A DNA stretch of 64,000 bases from Verrucomicrobium sp. BvORR106. GTDB taxonomy: Bacteria > Verrucomicrobiota > Verrucomicrobiia > Verrucomicrobiales > Verrucomicrobiaceae. The notes under the pieces were generated by a model. That model saw only the letters and a list, made by a program, of their open reading frames with translations, was not told the DNA's origin and did no database searches. The position numbers were made by a program, and so were the translations under genes. The stretch lies in NCBI RefSeq assembly GCF_000739655.1, contig NZ_BATR01000112.1, positions 184,155-248,154 on the forward strand, given 5' to 3'. Shown in pieces: positions 8,309-17,911 of the stretch; the stretch's first letter is position 1; each line of letters begins with the position of its first letter.

Positions 8309-8336
8309 CTAACAAGAAACTAACAGAAACCTAACA
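8309..8336. promoter_or_regulatory. Triple CTAACA direct repeat, 11-bp period
   Basis: Three perfect CTAACA hexamers start at 8309, 8320 and 8331, an exact 11-bp period, with A-rich spacers. This is the geometry of OmpR/PhoB/PmrA-family operators. It lies in the 211-bp divergent gap, 62 bp before the TonB receptor start and 123 bp from the fusion gene start, and could serve either. Confidence 0.55.
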
Positions 8337-8397
8337 AATGATATGGCGTCGCAATAGCAAATTGATCGAAGCCATCATTGGTCAATGATCGGGGTCT

Positions 8398-10575
8398 ATG
8401 GCTAAACATTGGCTCAACCACACAACCCACTCCCAGCAACCCGGGGCTCGTCTCTTGAGACGGTCGAAAGGCGAACTGCTCGCGGTCAGTCTGCTCGGAA
8501 TCTCTGCCACCACGGCAGTGGTTCACGCCCAAAACGCCCCGGCTCCAAGTGATTCCGCCACCACGCTCCCGCCGGTCGTGGTCGAAGCAACACGGGACAC
8601 GCCGTATGCCGTCACCCGGACCACTACGGCCACCAAGACGGACACACCGCTCATTGACACGCCTCAATCGGTCACCGTCCTGACGGAAAAATTCCTCAGC
8701 GACACCGCGGTCACCAGCATTGGTGACGCCGTCCGCTACGTTCCTGGTGTGGGCACTGCCCAAGGTGAAGGCAACCGCGACACGGTGGTTCTTCGCGGCA
8801 ACAGCTCCACTGGAGACTATTTCATCGATGGTCTGCGCGACGATGCCCAGTACTATCGCGACTTCTACAACATTGAGCGCCTTGAAGTTCTCAAGGGACC
8901 CAGCGGAATGATCTTCGGCCGTGGGGGCCCCGGTGGGGTCCTCAACCGCGTCTCCAAGCAAGCCGTGCTTGATGGCAAGTCCTTCTACGAGTTCTCGGCA
9001 CTCGGCGGCTCCTGGGACCAGTATCGCGGTACTCTTGATCTCAACCAGTCGTTGAGCAGCATTGCCGCCCTTCGTCTGAACGGGCTCTTTGAAGACTCAG
9101 ACTCCTATCGCGATGGTGTTTACAACCAGCGCATCGGCGTGAACCCCACCTTTGGACTGGCGATCTCTGAGAACACGACGCTTCGTGTCGGCTTTGAGTA
9201 CTTCCATGACGAGCGCACTGCTGACCGTGGCATTCCCTCTCAGAATGGCAGGCCTTTCCAGACCGAGGAGTCCACCTTCTTCGGTGATCCGGACCGCAGC
9301 CCGACTGATGTGGACGTGTTCTCGTTCACGGCCTCGATCGATCACAAGTTTGAAAATGGGACGACGCTGCGCAACGCCACCCGCTACTCGAACTACGACA
9401 AGTTCTACCAGAACGTCTTTGCAGGCGGTGCCGTGCACGGCGGATTGGTCCCCATCAGCGCCTACAACAACGCGACGGAGCGTGAGAACTTCATCAACCA
9501 GACGGATGTGGTGTTCAACTTCGACACCGGTCCCATCGGGCACACCCTGCTGACCGGCGTGGAGTTCAGCCGTCAGGAAACCGACAACTTCCGTGAGACG
9601 GGTTATTCCAGCTCCACCGCGAATACTTCGCTGGGCAGCGTGTCTGCCTACAATCCTCGCTACAATGGGCCGCTCTTCTTCCGCCAAAGCGACAGCGATG
9701 CCGACAACAACAGCGTGGCCACGGGTGTCGCGTTCTACTTGCAGGACCAGATTGAGTTCACCTCCCAGCTCCAATTGGTGGCAGGGTTGCGTGTTGATCT
9801 GCTGGACGTGGACTTCCACAACAACCGTAGCGGGCAAGATATCGAGACCTCTGATGATCTGTGGTCCCCTCGTGCGGGCCTGATCTACAAGCCGGTCGAG
9901 AATCTCTCCATCTATGGCAGCTATACCCTGTCGTACGTGCCGCGCGCTGGCGAACAGCTGGCATCCCTCTCCGTCACCAACGCTGCACTCAAGCCTGAAG
10001 AGTTTGAGAACTTCGAAGCGGGTGTGAAGTGGGATGTGACCCCTGGGCTGTCGCTCACGGCCGCTGCGTACCAGCTGGACCGCTCCAATCAGGCGATCGC
10101 TGATCCCAACGATTCCACCAAGCTCATCCTCGTCGATGGACAGCAGGTCAAGGGCATCGAATTGGGTCTTGCCGGTCAGATCACCGACAACTGGAGCATC
10201 ACCGCCGGATACGCCTATCAAGAGGGCGAAACCCAAGCCGCGAGCGGCGCAATCGCCGCAGGGACTCCGATCCAGCAGCTCCCGCGGCACTCGGTGTCGG
10301 TGTGGAACCGCTACGACTTCAATGAACATTGGGGTGTGGGTATCGGTGCCATCTACCGCGACGAAATCTACGCCGCGGCTGACACCTCCGTCACCGTGCC
10401 GAGTTTCGTGCGCTTTGATGCGGCGGTTTTCTATCGCTTCAACGACAACCTGAGCGCCCAGGTCAACGTCGAGAACATCTTCGACACGGAGTACTACAGC
10501 ACCGCGCACAACAACAACAACATCACCCCTGGCTCACCCGTCGCGCTCCGCGTTGGCGTCACCGTCCGGTTCTAA
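8398..10575 (+). CDS. TonB-dependent siderophore-type outer-membrane receptor
   Basis: A 725-residue protein with an N-terminal leader (an LLAVSLLGISATTAVVHAQ core), a TonB-box-like PPVVVEA, a plug domain (LIDTPQSVTVLTEKFL; VVLRGNSSTGDYFIDGLRDD; RLEVLKGPSGMIFGRGGPGG) and a 22-strand barrel ending in the assembly-signal residues VTVRF. The plug resembles catecholate/hydroxamate siderophore receptors of the Fiu/FpvA group, so ferric-siderophore uptake is the best guess. Copper-linked receptors of similar shape exist, and the neighbouring metal-type regulators leave that open. The CTAACA triple repeat lies just upstream and a strong terminator follows. Confidence 0.92.
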   Translation: MAKHWLNHTTHSQQPGARLLRRSKGELLAVSLLGISATTAVVHAQNAPAPSDSATTLPPVVVEATRDTPYAVTRTTTATKTDTPLIDTPQSVTVLTEKFLSDTAVTSIGDAVRYVPGVGTAQGEGNRDTVVLRGNSSTGDYFIDGLRDDAQYYRDFYNIERLEVLKGPSGMIFGRGGPGGVLNRVSKQAVLDGKSFYEFSALGGSWDQYRGTLDLNQSLSSIAALRLNGLFEDSDSYRDGVYNQRIGVNPTFGLAISENTTLRVGFEYFHDERTADRGIPSQNGRPFQTEESTFFGDPDRSPTDVDVFSFTASIDHKFENGTTLRNATRYSNYDKFYQNVFAGGAVHGGLVPISAYNNATERENFINQTDVVFNFDTGPIGHTLLTGVEFSRQETDNFRETGYSSSTANTSLGSVSAYNPRYNGPLFFRQSDSDADNNSVATGVAFYLQDQIEFTSQLQLVAGLRVDLLDVDFHNNRSGQDIETSDDLWSPRAGLIYKPVENLSIYGSYTLSYVPRAGEQLASLSVTNAALKPEEFENFEAGVKWDVTPGLSLTAAAYQLDRSNQAIADPNDSTKLILVDGQQVKGIELGLAGQITDNWSITAGYAYQEGETQAASGAIAAGTPIQQLPRHSVSVWNRYDFNEHWGVGIGAIYRDEIYAAADTSVTVPSFVRFDAAVFYRFNDNLSAQVNVENIFDTEYYSTAHNNNNITPGSPVALRVGVTVRF

Positions 10576-10615
10576 AGGTAAGGTTTCTTCATTCAGTTCA
10601 TCAGTTGTTGTTTGG

Positions 10616-10649
10616 ATCCAGGCCCTCTCATGGGGGCCTGGATTTTTTT
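10616..10649 (+). terminator. Rho-independent terminator of the TonB receptor gene
   Basis: A 10-bp perfect stem, ATCCAGGCCC (10616-10625) with GGGCCTGGAT (10634-10643), an 8-nt loop and a run of seven T, 40 bp after the receptor stop. Confidence 0.9.
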
Positions 10650-10722
10650 GTGGGAGATGGAGCGGTGGAGTGATGGCAGGGGATAATGGCGAGAACGATG
10701 ATCTCCCTTCTGCGAACTCGCT

Positions 10723-10934
10723 GAGGGCTGAAAGCCCGGTGTGATGGCAGCCTTGGGCAACGCCCAAGGTTGGCGTTAGTTTTAGATGGTGAGGGCTGAA
10801 GGCCCGGCGTCATTCAGGGATGCTCATCGTGGGCAGGTTTGATGGGGCCGGGCCTTCAGCCCTCAAGGTTTGATGGGGACATCTATTCCTTGGGCGTTGC
10901 CCAAGGCTGCTATGAAGCCGGACCTTCGGCCCTC
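10723..10934. repeat. Inverted pair of double-hairpin REP-like units
   Basis: Two units of about 86 bp face each other. Each has the order GAGGGCYGAARGYCCGG, then GCAGCCTTGGGCAACGCCCAAGG (19-bp palindrome core), then about 20 bp, then GAGGGCTGAAGGCCCGG. The left unit runs 10723-10807 on plus and the right one 10848-10934 on minus. This is the build of REP/BIME-type elements moved by RAYT transposases, though no transposase is visible here. It fills most of the 413-bp gap between the TonB receptor and the RND pump; nothing else is seen in the gap apart from the terminator. Confidence 0.8.
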
Positions 10935-10989
10935 CTGAAGTGGCATTCCTGCCACCGGCATGGCGGATGCGTCATCGCGCTCCGGGGCC

Positions 10990-13900
10990 TCACAGTTTCC
11001 TCGCCCCCACCCAGCCATACAGGGAGGGCAGGATCAGAAGGTTCAGCAAGGTTGAGGTGGCCAGGCCGCCGAGGATGACGACTGCCATGGGGTGCTCAAT
11101 TTCATGCCCTGGCACATGGCCCTTCCATGCGAGAGGGATCAAGGCAAGCGCCGCACAGGTGGCGGTCATGAGGATGGGGGAGAGACGCTCGCGCGCGCCT
11201 TGCAGCAGCAGTTCCCGACCAAAAGGCACGCCTTCCTTTTTCTGAAGGTGCTGGTAGTGACTGAGCAGCATGATGCCATTGCGCGCGGCGATGCCCAGCA
11301 CCGTGACAAAACCCACGAGGGAACCGAGCGAAAGGATCCCGCCTGTCCACCACACGGCGATGATGCCGCCGATGAGGGCAAAGGGCAGGGACAGCGCCAT
11401 GAGCGCAGTGTGGCGCAGAGACTGAAAGTCTGCCTGCAACAGTGCCAGCACTCCCACCAGGGAGGCGATGCTGAGGAGCAGGATCCTCTGCTGGGACTCG
11501 CGACGGGCGGCGTCTTCACCGAGGAACTCGGGGTGATATCCCTCCGGGAACTGGATGGCGGAGACCTTCTCCTGAATCTCCCTGACCACCGCACCCAGAT
11601 CGCGCCCGGAGGTATTGCAGGTGACGTCCAGCCGGCGGGAGGCGGCCTCCCGTTTGATCTCGTTGGGTGTGGGGACAATGCTGATGTCTGCGACGTCTCC
11701 GAGACGGGCGTGTCCGCCGCCGGGGAGGTCGATGAGCAGTTCGTTCAGGACGGTGGCATCATTGCGCACCTCTGCAGTGCCCCACACGGCCACTTCATGC
11801 ACCTTCTGCTGGTCGTACACTTCTCCCACCTTCTGGCCTTTGACGAAGACGCCCAGCGCGTGGCGGATCTGCGCCGAACTGATCCCCAGGGCGGAGGCGG
11901 CCTCGTTGCGAATCTGCACGCGCACCTGGGGCACCATGGCCTGGGGCTCCACCTTGAGAGCGGTAACTCCTTGAACCGTGCTCATGGCGGCGCGGGCTTC
12001 CTCTGCCTTGGCCCGGAGCACATCCAGGTCAGGGCCGAACAACCGGACGACCACGCTGGCTCCCGCCCCGGTGAGCACTTCCTTCACCCGTTCCCGCAGG
12101 TAAGTCTGCACATCCCGATAGAGTCCGGGGTAGCCATCGACCACCTCCTGGACTTTTTTCAGAGACCCGTCGTAGTCAACCGAGGGGTCCAGGGAGATCC
12201 ACAACTCGGTGAAGTTCGGGCCCACCACCTCATCACCCAGCTCGGCACGGCCGATGTGGGAGCCGAAGTGGTTGACTCCTGGAATCGCCCGCAACTCCTT
12301 GCTGGCCTGGACGGTGATGCGGGTCATGGCGTCCAGCGAGGTGGCGGGCTTCTCCACCCAGTGCATGAGAAAGTCTCGCTCACGGAAGTTGGGCAGGAAC
12401 TCCTCGCCGAACCTGGAGGCCATGTAGCCGGCCCCAGCAATCGCCAGGAGCACGGCGACGAGGGCCAGTCGTGGGATCTTGAGAATGGGGGGCAGGATGA
12501 GGGCGTAGAGCCACTGCAGGCCTTTTAGCAGCGGGCTTTCTCTCGGTCGGGCAGGGATCTTGCGCAACAGGAGGAAACTGAGGGCCGGGGTAACGGTGAG
12601 CGCCACCACCAGAGAGGCGAGGATGCTGAGCACATAGGCCAGAGCCAGGGGGCGGAAGAAGCTCCCCGCCAGGCCGCCGAGAAAGAAGACGGGAAGCATG
12701 ACCAGCACCACAATGATGCTCGCGTAAACCACCGCGCTGCGCACTTCCAGGGAGGCCTTGAGTACGACATTGAATTTGGATCGCGGTTTGGGGAGCAGGG
12801 CATTGAGCCGGAGCCGGCGGTGGATGTTCTCCACGTCGATGATGGCATCATCCACCACTTCACCCAGGGCGATGACCAGACCGGCAAGGACCATGGTGTT
12901 GATGGTCTCGCCAAAGGCGCGCAGCACCAGCACTGCCGCGAGGAGGGAAAGCGGGATGGCGGTGAGGCTGATGAAGGCGGTGCGCAGGTCGAAAAGGAAC
13001 ACTAGCAGCACCACGACGACGAGGAGGCAGCCGAGCCAGAGGGCATGACCGAGGTTTTCCAGAGAGGTCTCAATGAAGGTTGCGGGCCGGAAGATCTTGT
13101 TGTCGATGTCCACTCCGGGAAGGGCGGGCTTCAAGGTATCCAGCGCCTGTTCGACCATTCGCGTCACGTCCAACGTATTGCCCCAAGGCTGTTTCTCCAC
13201 GATGAGGAGGAGGCCGGGCTGATCATTGATGATGGCATCCCCGACGGGTGGCGGATGACCGATACGAACGTCTGCGACATCCCGCAAACGGATGGGCGCG
13301 CCGTTGCGTGATTCCACAAGGCTGTTGGCGAGGTCATCGACATGGGAGATGGAGGCGGCGTTGCGGACCGCGAGACGCTGGTTGGGACTGTCCAGGAACC
13401 CGCCAGGCGCTACGGTGGCGGCGTCTCCCGCGGCACGGATCACGGCATCCAGCGTGACGCCGAGGGCGCGCAGTTTCTCCGGATCCACCAGCACCTGGTA
13501 CTGCTTGTCCCGCTGACCCCAGATGGCTACGTTGGCGACACCCTGGATGGACATGAGTCGGGGGCGGATGGTCCACAGGGCCTGCTCACTGAGATCCTGC
13601 TGGCTGAGTGTGGTGGAGGTGAGGCCGATCTTCATGACCCGGCTCAGGGAGGAGTGAGGAGATAACAGTACGGGCGTGCGCGCCACGGCAGGCAGCCGCC
13701 CCTGCATCTGGGCCAGCCGTTCCGTGATCATCTGCCGGGCCTGCAGGAGGTCCGTGCCATCATGAAAGATGAGGACGATGGAAGAGAGACCGAGGACCGA
13801 CTTGGATCGGGCAGTCTTCAGCCAGGACAGGCCGGTCAGAGCCCGCTCAAGTGGCACCGTGACCAGGGCATCCACTTCCTCGGTAGAGAGGCCGGGGGCC

Positions 13901-14055
13901 TCCGTCTGCACCTCGGCGAGGGGAGGCGCAAACTCAGGGAATACATCCAATGGGGCGTGCTGCACGGATTGCAGGCCAAAGACCAGCAGGACGACCGCCA
14001 GAAGCACCACCAGCACTCGAAATCGCAACGCACCGGAGACCAGGGAATTGAGCAT
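10990..14055 (-). CDS. RND efflux pump, CusA/CzcA-like inner-membrane subunit
   Basis: A 1021-residue pump with the usual two blocks of six membrane segments and two large periplasmic loops. N-terminal features such as [22 protein letters not shown] and [10 protein letters not shown] match the heavy-metal efflux (HME) branch. The TM4 relay region reads [20 protein letters not shown] near residue 400: relative to CzcA (DFGIIVDGAVVIVEN) the first Asp is absent, while the second Asp and the Glu remain. It is the last gene of a regulator-kinase-channel-adaptor-pump operon. Copper/silver or cobalt/zinc/cadmium export is likely; the metal cannot be settled by eye. A related branch exporting organic compounds is the alternative. 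Confidence 0.9.
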   Translation of the reverse strand: MLNSLVSGALRFRVLVVLLAVVLLVFGLQSVQHAPLDVFPEFAPPLAEVQTEAPGLSTEEVDALVTVPLERALTGLSWLKTARSKSVLGLSSIVLIFHDGTDLLQARQMITERLAQMQGRLPAVARTPVLLSPHSSLSRVMKIGLTSTTLSQQDLSEQALWTIRPRLMSIQGVANVAIWGQRDKQYQVLVDPEKLRALGVTLDAVIRAAGDAATVAPGGFLDSPNQRLAVRNAASISHVDDLANSLVESRNGAPIRLRDVADVRIGHPPPVGDAIINDQPGLLLIVEKQPWGNTLDVTRMVEQALDTLKPALPGVDIDNKIFRPATFIETSLENLGHALWLGCLLVVVVLLVFLFDLRTAFISLTAIPLSLLAAVLVLRAFGETINTMVLAGLVIALGEVVDDAIIDVENIHRRLRLNALLPKPRSKFNVVLKASLEVRSAVVYASIIVVLVMLPVFFLGGLAGSFFRPLALAYVLSILASLVVALTVTPALSFLLLRKIPARPRESPLLKGLQWLYALILPPILKIPRLALVAVLLAIAGAGYMASRFGEEFLPNFRERDFLMHWVEKPATSLDAMTRITVQASKELRAIPGVNHFGSHIGRAELGDEVVGPNFTELWISLDPSVDYDGSLKKVQEVVDGYPGLYRDVQTYLRERVKEVLTGAGASVVVRLFGPDLDVLRAKAEEARAAMSTVQGVTALKVEPQAMVPQVRVQIRNEAASALGISSAQIRHALGVFVKGQKVGEVYDQQKVHEVAVWGTAEVRNDATVLNELLIDLPGGGHARLGDVADISIVPTPNEIKREAASRRLDVTCNTSGRDLGAVVREIQEKVSAIQFPEGYHPEFLGEDAARRESQQRILLLSIASLVGVLALLQADFQSLRHTALMALSLPFALIGGIIAVWWTGGILSLGSLVGFVTVLGIAARNGIMLLSHYQHLQKKEGVPFGRELLLQGARERLSPILMTATCAALALIPLAWKGHVPGHEIEHPMAVVILGGLATSTLLNLLILPSLYGWVGARKL

Positions 14056-14073
14056 AGCGTCGAATCGTTCTCC

Positions 14074-15060
14074 TTACTTGCCGTTGCCAAACTCCGCCCC
14101 GAACAGCTCGGCAGCCCCGGTCTTCACTACCGTGGTCCCGACGGGCAGTCCCGAGTCGAGCAGCACCGCATCTCCTTCCACACGGCGGACCTGAATCCTG
14201 CGCCTCACGAAGGTCTGGGGGGCTGTTTGTTCATAGACCCAGGCTCCGCCGTGAGCGTCATAGAAGAGCGAGCTCCAGGGGACGGAGGGCAGCTCCCGTT
14301 TGACGTCCTTCACCGGAATGTGAACCATGAGGCGTTGCCCCAGGGGTGGTGGAGATTTTTCATCCAGCGCGTAGAACAGATCCACGGTGCCGGTGGCGAT
14401 ATTTCCTGAACTCTGGAGTGGCTGCGGGGTGAGGATCGAGGACTTACCCTTGTCTGCGGGGGTGCTGGCGGTTGCCGGCTGGGCGGTGTCCAGTGAGGGC
14501 AGCTCCAGGGAGGAGATGCTGACCCGCACGGTGCGACGGGTGGACTTGAGTGCCTCCGCCACGGGCAGGCCCAGCAGGTCCCGCTGGTTTTTCGCGGTGG
14601 ACAGGGCGGTGCGTGCCACGGCCTCGGCGGTGCGGGCATCATCCATGGCCCGCTCACTGCCGGCCCGCTCGCGTGCGAGCTGGGTGGTGCGTTGCACGGT
14701 AATCTGGGCGGCATCCACCTGGACTTGAGCGCTGGCTACGGCGCCGTCGGCCACGTTCTGCAACTCCGCCAGGCGACGCAGTTCCTCCGTGGTGACAGGG
14801 GGCATGGGGGCCAGCAAGTCTGGTCGGGAGGAGAGGGAGAGCATCACTTCGCCGGCAAAGAGGCGGGTCTCATGGACCGCCTTGGAGACGACCTCTGCCA
14901 CCTCCACGCCGAGGCGCTTCTCTGCTTGAGCGGTGATTTTGAGCGTGGGCAGCGCGGCCTCCATGACACCGTTGGTCACTTGAGACGGCGGATTCGCCGG
15001 ATCGGCCCCCGTGGCCGCGAGCGGAAGCATAAGAAGGGGGAGCAGGAGAGAGGGTTTCAT
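14074..15060 (-). CDS. RND periplasmic adaptor (CusB/CzcB-like)
   Basis: A 328-residue membrane-fusion protein with signal peptide MKPSLLLPLLMLPLAATGAD. The segment LKITAQAEKRLGVEVAEV is the usual adaptor start. Residues about 88-165 (ELRRLAELQ... AMDDARTAEAVARTAL) form the helical hairpin that contacts the outer-membrane channel. The C-terminal VPWSSLFYDAHGGAWVYE segment is the beta-barrel/membrane-proximal part. It is shorter than CusB (about 400) and lacks the N-terminal metal-binding region with clustered Met residues. It lies 18 bp upstream of the pump gene and 33 bp downstream of the channel gene. Confidence 0.85.
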   Translation of the reverse strand: MKPSLLLPLLMLPLAATGADPANPPSQVTNGVMEAALPTLKITAQAEKRLGVEVAEVVSKAVHETRLFAGEVMLSLSSRPDLLAPMPPVTTEELRRLAELQNVADGAVASAQVQVDAAQITVQRTTQLARERAGSERAMDDARTAEAVARTALSTAKNQRDLLGLPVAEALKSTRRTVRVSISSLELPSLDTAQPATASTPADKGKSSILTPQPLQSSGNIATGTVDLFYALDEKSPPPLGQRLMVHIPVKDVKRELPSVPWSSLFYDAHGGAWVYEQTAPQTFVRRRIQVRRVEGDAVLLDSGLPVGTTVVKTGAAELFGAEFGNGK

Positions 15061-15093
15061 TTGCGTGAATGAAGTGGGTACAGGGGCCTCAGG

Positions 15094-16446
15094 CTATCTG
15101 ACGCGACCACCCGCCCGATCGAGCTCAGCCCAGGCATCGCGCAGTTTGGCTTCGCTTTCGGCATACTTGGAGCGGGCGTCTGCCACGCGTCGTGCGGAAT
15201 CGAGAGTGGCGAGTTGGGGGCTGTTCCCCAGCTCGACGGAGCGCATGGCCAGTTTCAATGAGTTGTCGAGCTCTGGCATGATCCGTGTCCAACCTGCCAT
15301 GACATTCTGGGCGGCCTTCACTTGCAGGTGGGCTCTGCGCACCTCTGTGGCAGCATGATTGCGCGCAGCGTTGAGCATGCGGACGGCTTTCTCCAGTTGG
15401 GCGTTGGCAACGGCTCGTCCTCCCTGGTTTTGATTGAGCACCGGCAGGGTGGCATCAAAGGAGGCCTGGGTGCCGGCGCCCTCTGTGGTCTTCAGGCCGG
15501 CGGAGAGGGCCACCATCTCCGCAGGGGCGAGTTTGGCCTTGGCAGCGGCCGCCTCCACCGCCATCTCCGCCGCCCGCACATCCGGCCGGTTGATGAGGGC
15601 CTCCTCCACCAGCCTGCTGACAGGGGCGGGTGCTTTCAGACGCGGAGAAGGGAGCGGCTTGAGGGTGATGTTTTCCTTGCTCGCGGAGAGGCCCAGGAGC
15701 CCTCTGAGATGCTGCATGGCGAGGTCATATTCGTATTGCAACCGGAGTTCCTCCTGCCTCGCTACGAGGGCGTCGGCGGTGGCTTGGGAGGCCTCTAGTT
15801 CACCGGTCTCGCCAGCCCGGAACTGTGCTCCGGCCAGATCTGAGATCTGCTGGAAAATGGTGGCACTCTCCTTCGCCCGGGCGCGTTTGGTTCTGGCCAG
15901 CTCCACGGCATGGCAGGCGAGCTTCACATCCCGGGCGAGGTCCACTCCTCCTTGTGTTAGTTTCAAGGCCACGGCATCTGCATCCAGCCTGGCGGCCTTG
16001 ATGCGCCTGGGGCGCAACCAGAGGGCTTCCACCGGTAGCTTTGCAGTAAACTCCAGCGCACTCGTGTTGTGCGGCAGCAGCAGGCCCAGCGAGGGGTTGG
16101 TGAGTTCTCCAGCCTTCACGATATCCGCCTGGCTGATGCCCAAGTCTCCCAGAGCAGCCTGAAAGTCGGGATTGTTCAGCAGCCCTAGTGTAACCGCCTG
16201 GTCAGGCGTGAGGGATGAACCGGATGACAGGCCGTCCACCCATGAAAACTGGGCGGGTTCATGGCGGGAAGTCAGGATGCTTCGGTTGGCTTCTAGAACC
16301 GGACGCGTGTTTCCGGACAGACGCTGCGAAGTGCTGCAACTTGCACTCAGTGACAAAAAAGCAATGCAGGGTAAGCCTGTGGCAATACGGGGCAAAAACG
16401 CGCAAAACATGTGCCTCACATATCGGCGGCGCAGGGTTGGTGTCAT
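15094..16446 (-). CDS. TolC-family outer-membrane channel (CusC-like) lipoprotein
   Basis: A 450-residue outer-membrane efflux protein. The leader ends in LSLSASC, a lipobox-like site, so it is probably lipid-anchored like CusC. LTPDQAVTLGLLNNPDFQAAL is the typical start of the OEP fold, and two helical repeats follow (about 60-240 and 260-440, each with a coiled-coil pattern). I chose ATG 16446 because it follows AGGGGAAACC at good spacing and gives a leader; an in-frame codon at 16539 would lie inside the kinase gene. It completes the tripartite pump with the two following genes. Confidence 0.87.
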   Translation of the reverse strand: MTPTLRRRYVRHMFCAFLPRIATGLPCIAFLSLSASCSTSQRLSGNTRPVLEANRSILTSRHEPAQFSWVDGLSSGSSLTPDQAVTLGLLNNPDFQAALGDLGISQADIVKAGELTNPSLGLLLPHNTSALEFTAKLPVEALWLRPRRIKAARLDADAVALKLTQGGVDLARDVKLACHAVELARTKRARAKESATIFQQISDLAGAQFRAGETGELEASQATADALVARQEELRLQYEYDLAMQHLRGLLGLSASKENITLKPLPSPRLKAPAPVSRLVEEALINRPDVRAAEMAVEAAAAKAKLAPAEMVALSAGLKTTEGAGTQASFDATLPVLNQNQGGRAVANAQLEKAVRMLNAARNHAATEVRRAHLQVKAAQNVMAGWTRIMPELDNSLKLAMRSVELGNSPQLATLDSARRVADARSKYAESEAKLRDAWAELDRAGGRVR

Positions 16447-16468
16447 AAGGTTTCCCCTAACTTTTCTG

Positions 16469-17911
16469 TTAGTGACCGGATAGTGAGATGGGGATCTGGA
16501 GATGGAAAACAGTTCCTTCTTTCTCCCTGCTCGTAACATCGACGGTGCCTCCGTGTAGAGTGATCACGGTCTTGACCAGCGCCAGGCCCAGACCGGAGCC
16601 GGTGACAAGTTCCGTGTTTGTCCGTGCGGTGTCGATGCGGTAGAAGCGGTCAAAAATGCGGCCCAAATGGACTGCAGGAATGCCGCAACCGCTGTCCGAA
16701 ACCGTCAGGTGCAGATGCTGGCTTTTTTGCAGGACTTTGATCTCAACGCGACCGCCTTCTGGAGTGTGACGCAGGGCGTTGGAGACCAGGTTGGCCAGGG
16801 CCATGCGGAGGAGTGTTTCGTCAGCGGCGGCGTGCCCGCTGCCCTCACAGAGGATCTGCACGCCCCGTTCTTCTGCCAGGGCAGAGAAGTAGTCGGCCAC
16901 ATTGGCCGCCATGAGGGCAGCATCAACATCGGTTCGATGTAACACGGTTTCAGCGTTGTCGGCGCGGGCAATGAAGAGAAGGCTGTCCACCATGCGCTTG
17001 AGCCGCTCGAACTCGCTGAGGTTCGCGATCATGGCCTGCCGATACTCCTCACCCTCGCGGTTCTGGGTCAGCAGGATGCTGGTGGAGATCATCAGGTTGT
17101 TCAGCGGGGTGCGAAACTCATGGGCGGCGTCCGCAGAGAACTGCGACAACCGCTGAAAGGCCTCGCTGAGGCGATTGAGCATGATGTCAAAGGCTCCCGC
17201 CATGTGCGCGAGCTCCCGCGGCCAGGGGTTTTTTCCCACTCGCTCACCCAGTCCGCCTGCGCCGACGCGCTGCATGACCTCAGTAATGTTACGCAGAGGC
17301 TTGAGGCCCCTGCGAGTCATGAGCCAGGCCAGAATGCCGGAGAAGATGGAGCCCCCAACGACGACGATGACCAGCTGCAACCGGAATTGCGACATCCACT
17401 GGTCCACGTGGGTGATGTCCAGGGCAACGTAGTATTGCAGCGGGGGGACGTTCTTGCCGCGGCTCACGGTGGCCGAGGCAAAGAATACCGGAAATCCGGA
17501 TGCAGCGATGGCCCGATAAACGCGGCTGATTTTTTGATCGGGTCCAACGGGAGGAGGGAAGGTGTCCTGCCCCAGGCCCAGCCCGGAGAAACCAGGAGTT
17601 TCCACCAGAGTCTGGCCGTTGGAATCCACCAGCCGTCCATAGTACTTCTCAAGACTCCGGTTCGCAGCCGTGGAGCGAACGGTTTCGGCTGCCTCCTCCA
17701 GATTCAAGGGCTGCTGATCCACCTCGTATCTCAGCGTGGCCACATGGTCGGAGAGTAGCTCGGCATCCTCCACCTCGAAGCCGTGGTGCAGTTGCTCGTG
17801 CAGGAAGACCGCAGCGGCAGTGAGGGTAAACGCTGCCACCAGCATGTAGCCCGCCACCAGCCGGGCAGTAAGTCCGAGCGTCTTGTTCCAATGGTGCAGT
17901 CCGTCGGTCAC
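16469..17911 (-). CDS. Metal-type sensor histidine kinase (CusS-like)
   Basis: A 480-residue kinase: TM1 about 17-37, periplasmic domain about 38-177, TM2 about 178-198, HAMP about 199-252, HisKA with H264 (FSADAAHEFRTPLN), and HATPase with N box ALANLVSNALRH, a DSGCGIP G1 box and GSGLGLALVK G2 box. Layout and phosphorylation motif follow the heavy-metal sensor kinase family. The GTG start at 17911 overlaps the regulator's stop. Its stop lies 22 bp before the channel gene, so sensor and pump share a transcript. The periplasmic sensor region would bind the exported metal; ligands are not obvious. Confidence 0.92.
   Translation of the reverse strand: MTDGLHHWNKTLGLTARLVAGYMLVAAFTLTAAAVFLHEQLHHGFEVEDAELLSDHVATLRYEVDQQPLNLEEAAETVRSTAANRSLEKYYGRLVDSNGQTLVETPGFSGLGLGQDTFPPPVGPDQKISRVYRAIAASGFPVFFASATVSRGKNVPPLQYYVALDITHVDQWMSQFRLQLVIVVVGGSIFSGILAWLMTRRGLKPLRNITEVMQRVGAGGLGERVGKNPWPRELAHMAGAFDIMLNRLSEAFQRLSQFSADAAHEFRTPLNNLMISTSILLTQNREGEEYRQAMIANLSEFERLKRMVDSLLFIARADNAETVLHRTDVDAALMAANVADYFSALAEERGVQILCEGSGHAAADETLLRMALANLVSNALRHTPEGGRVEIKVLQKSQHLHLTVSDSGCGIPAVHLGRIFDRFYRIDTARTNTELVTGSGLGLALVKTVITLHGGTVDVTSREKEGTVFHLQIPISLSGH

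Noticed and set aside
9097..10509. A 470-codon minus-strand frame within the TonB receptor gene
   Set aside because: The plus strand has full plug and barrel motifs; the antisense translation has none.
16457..16472. CTAAC-N6-GTTAG dyad between the kinase and channel genes of the efflux operon
   Set aside because: It shares the pentamer of the operators but is inverted and lies over the kinase stop and the channel gene's Shine-Dalgarno region, where a regulator site is unlikely. Probably chance.
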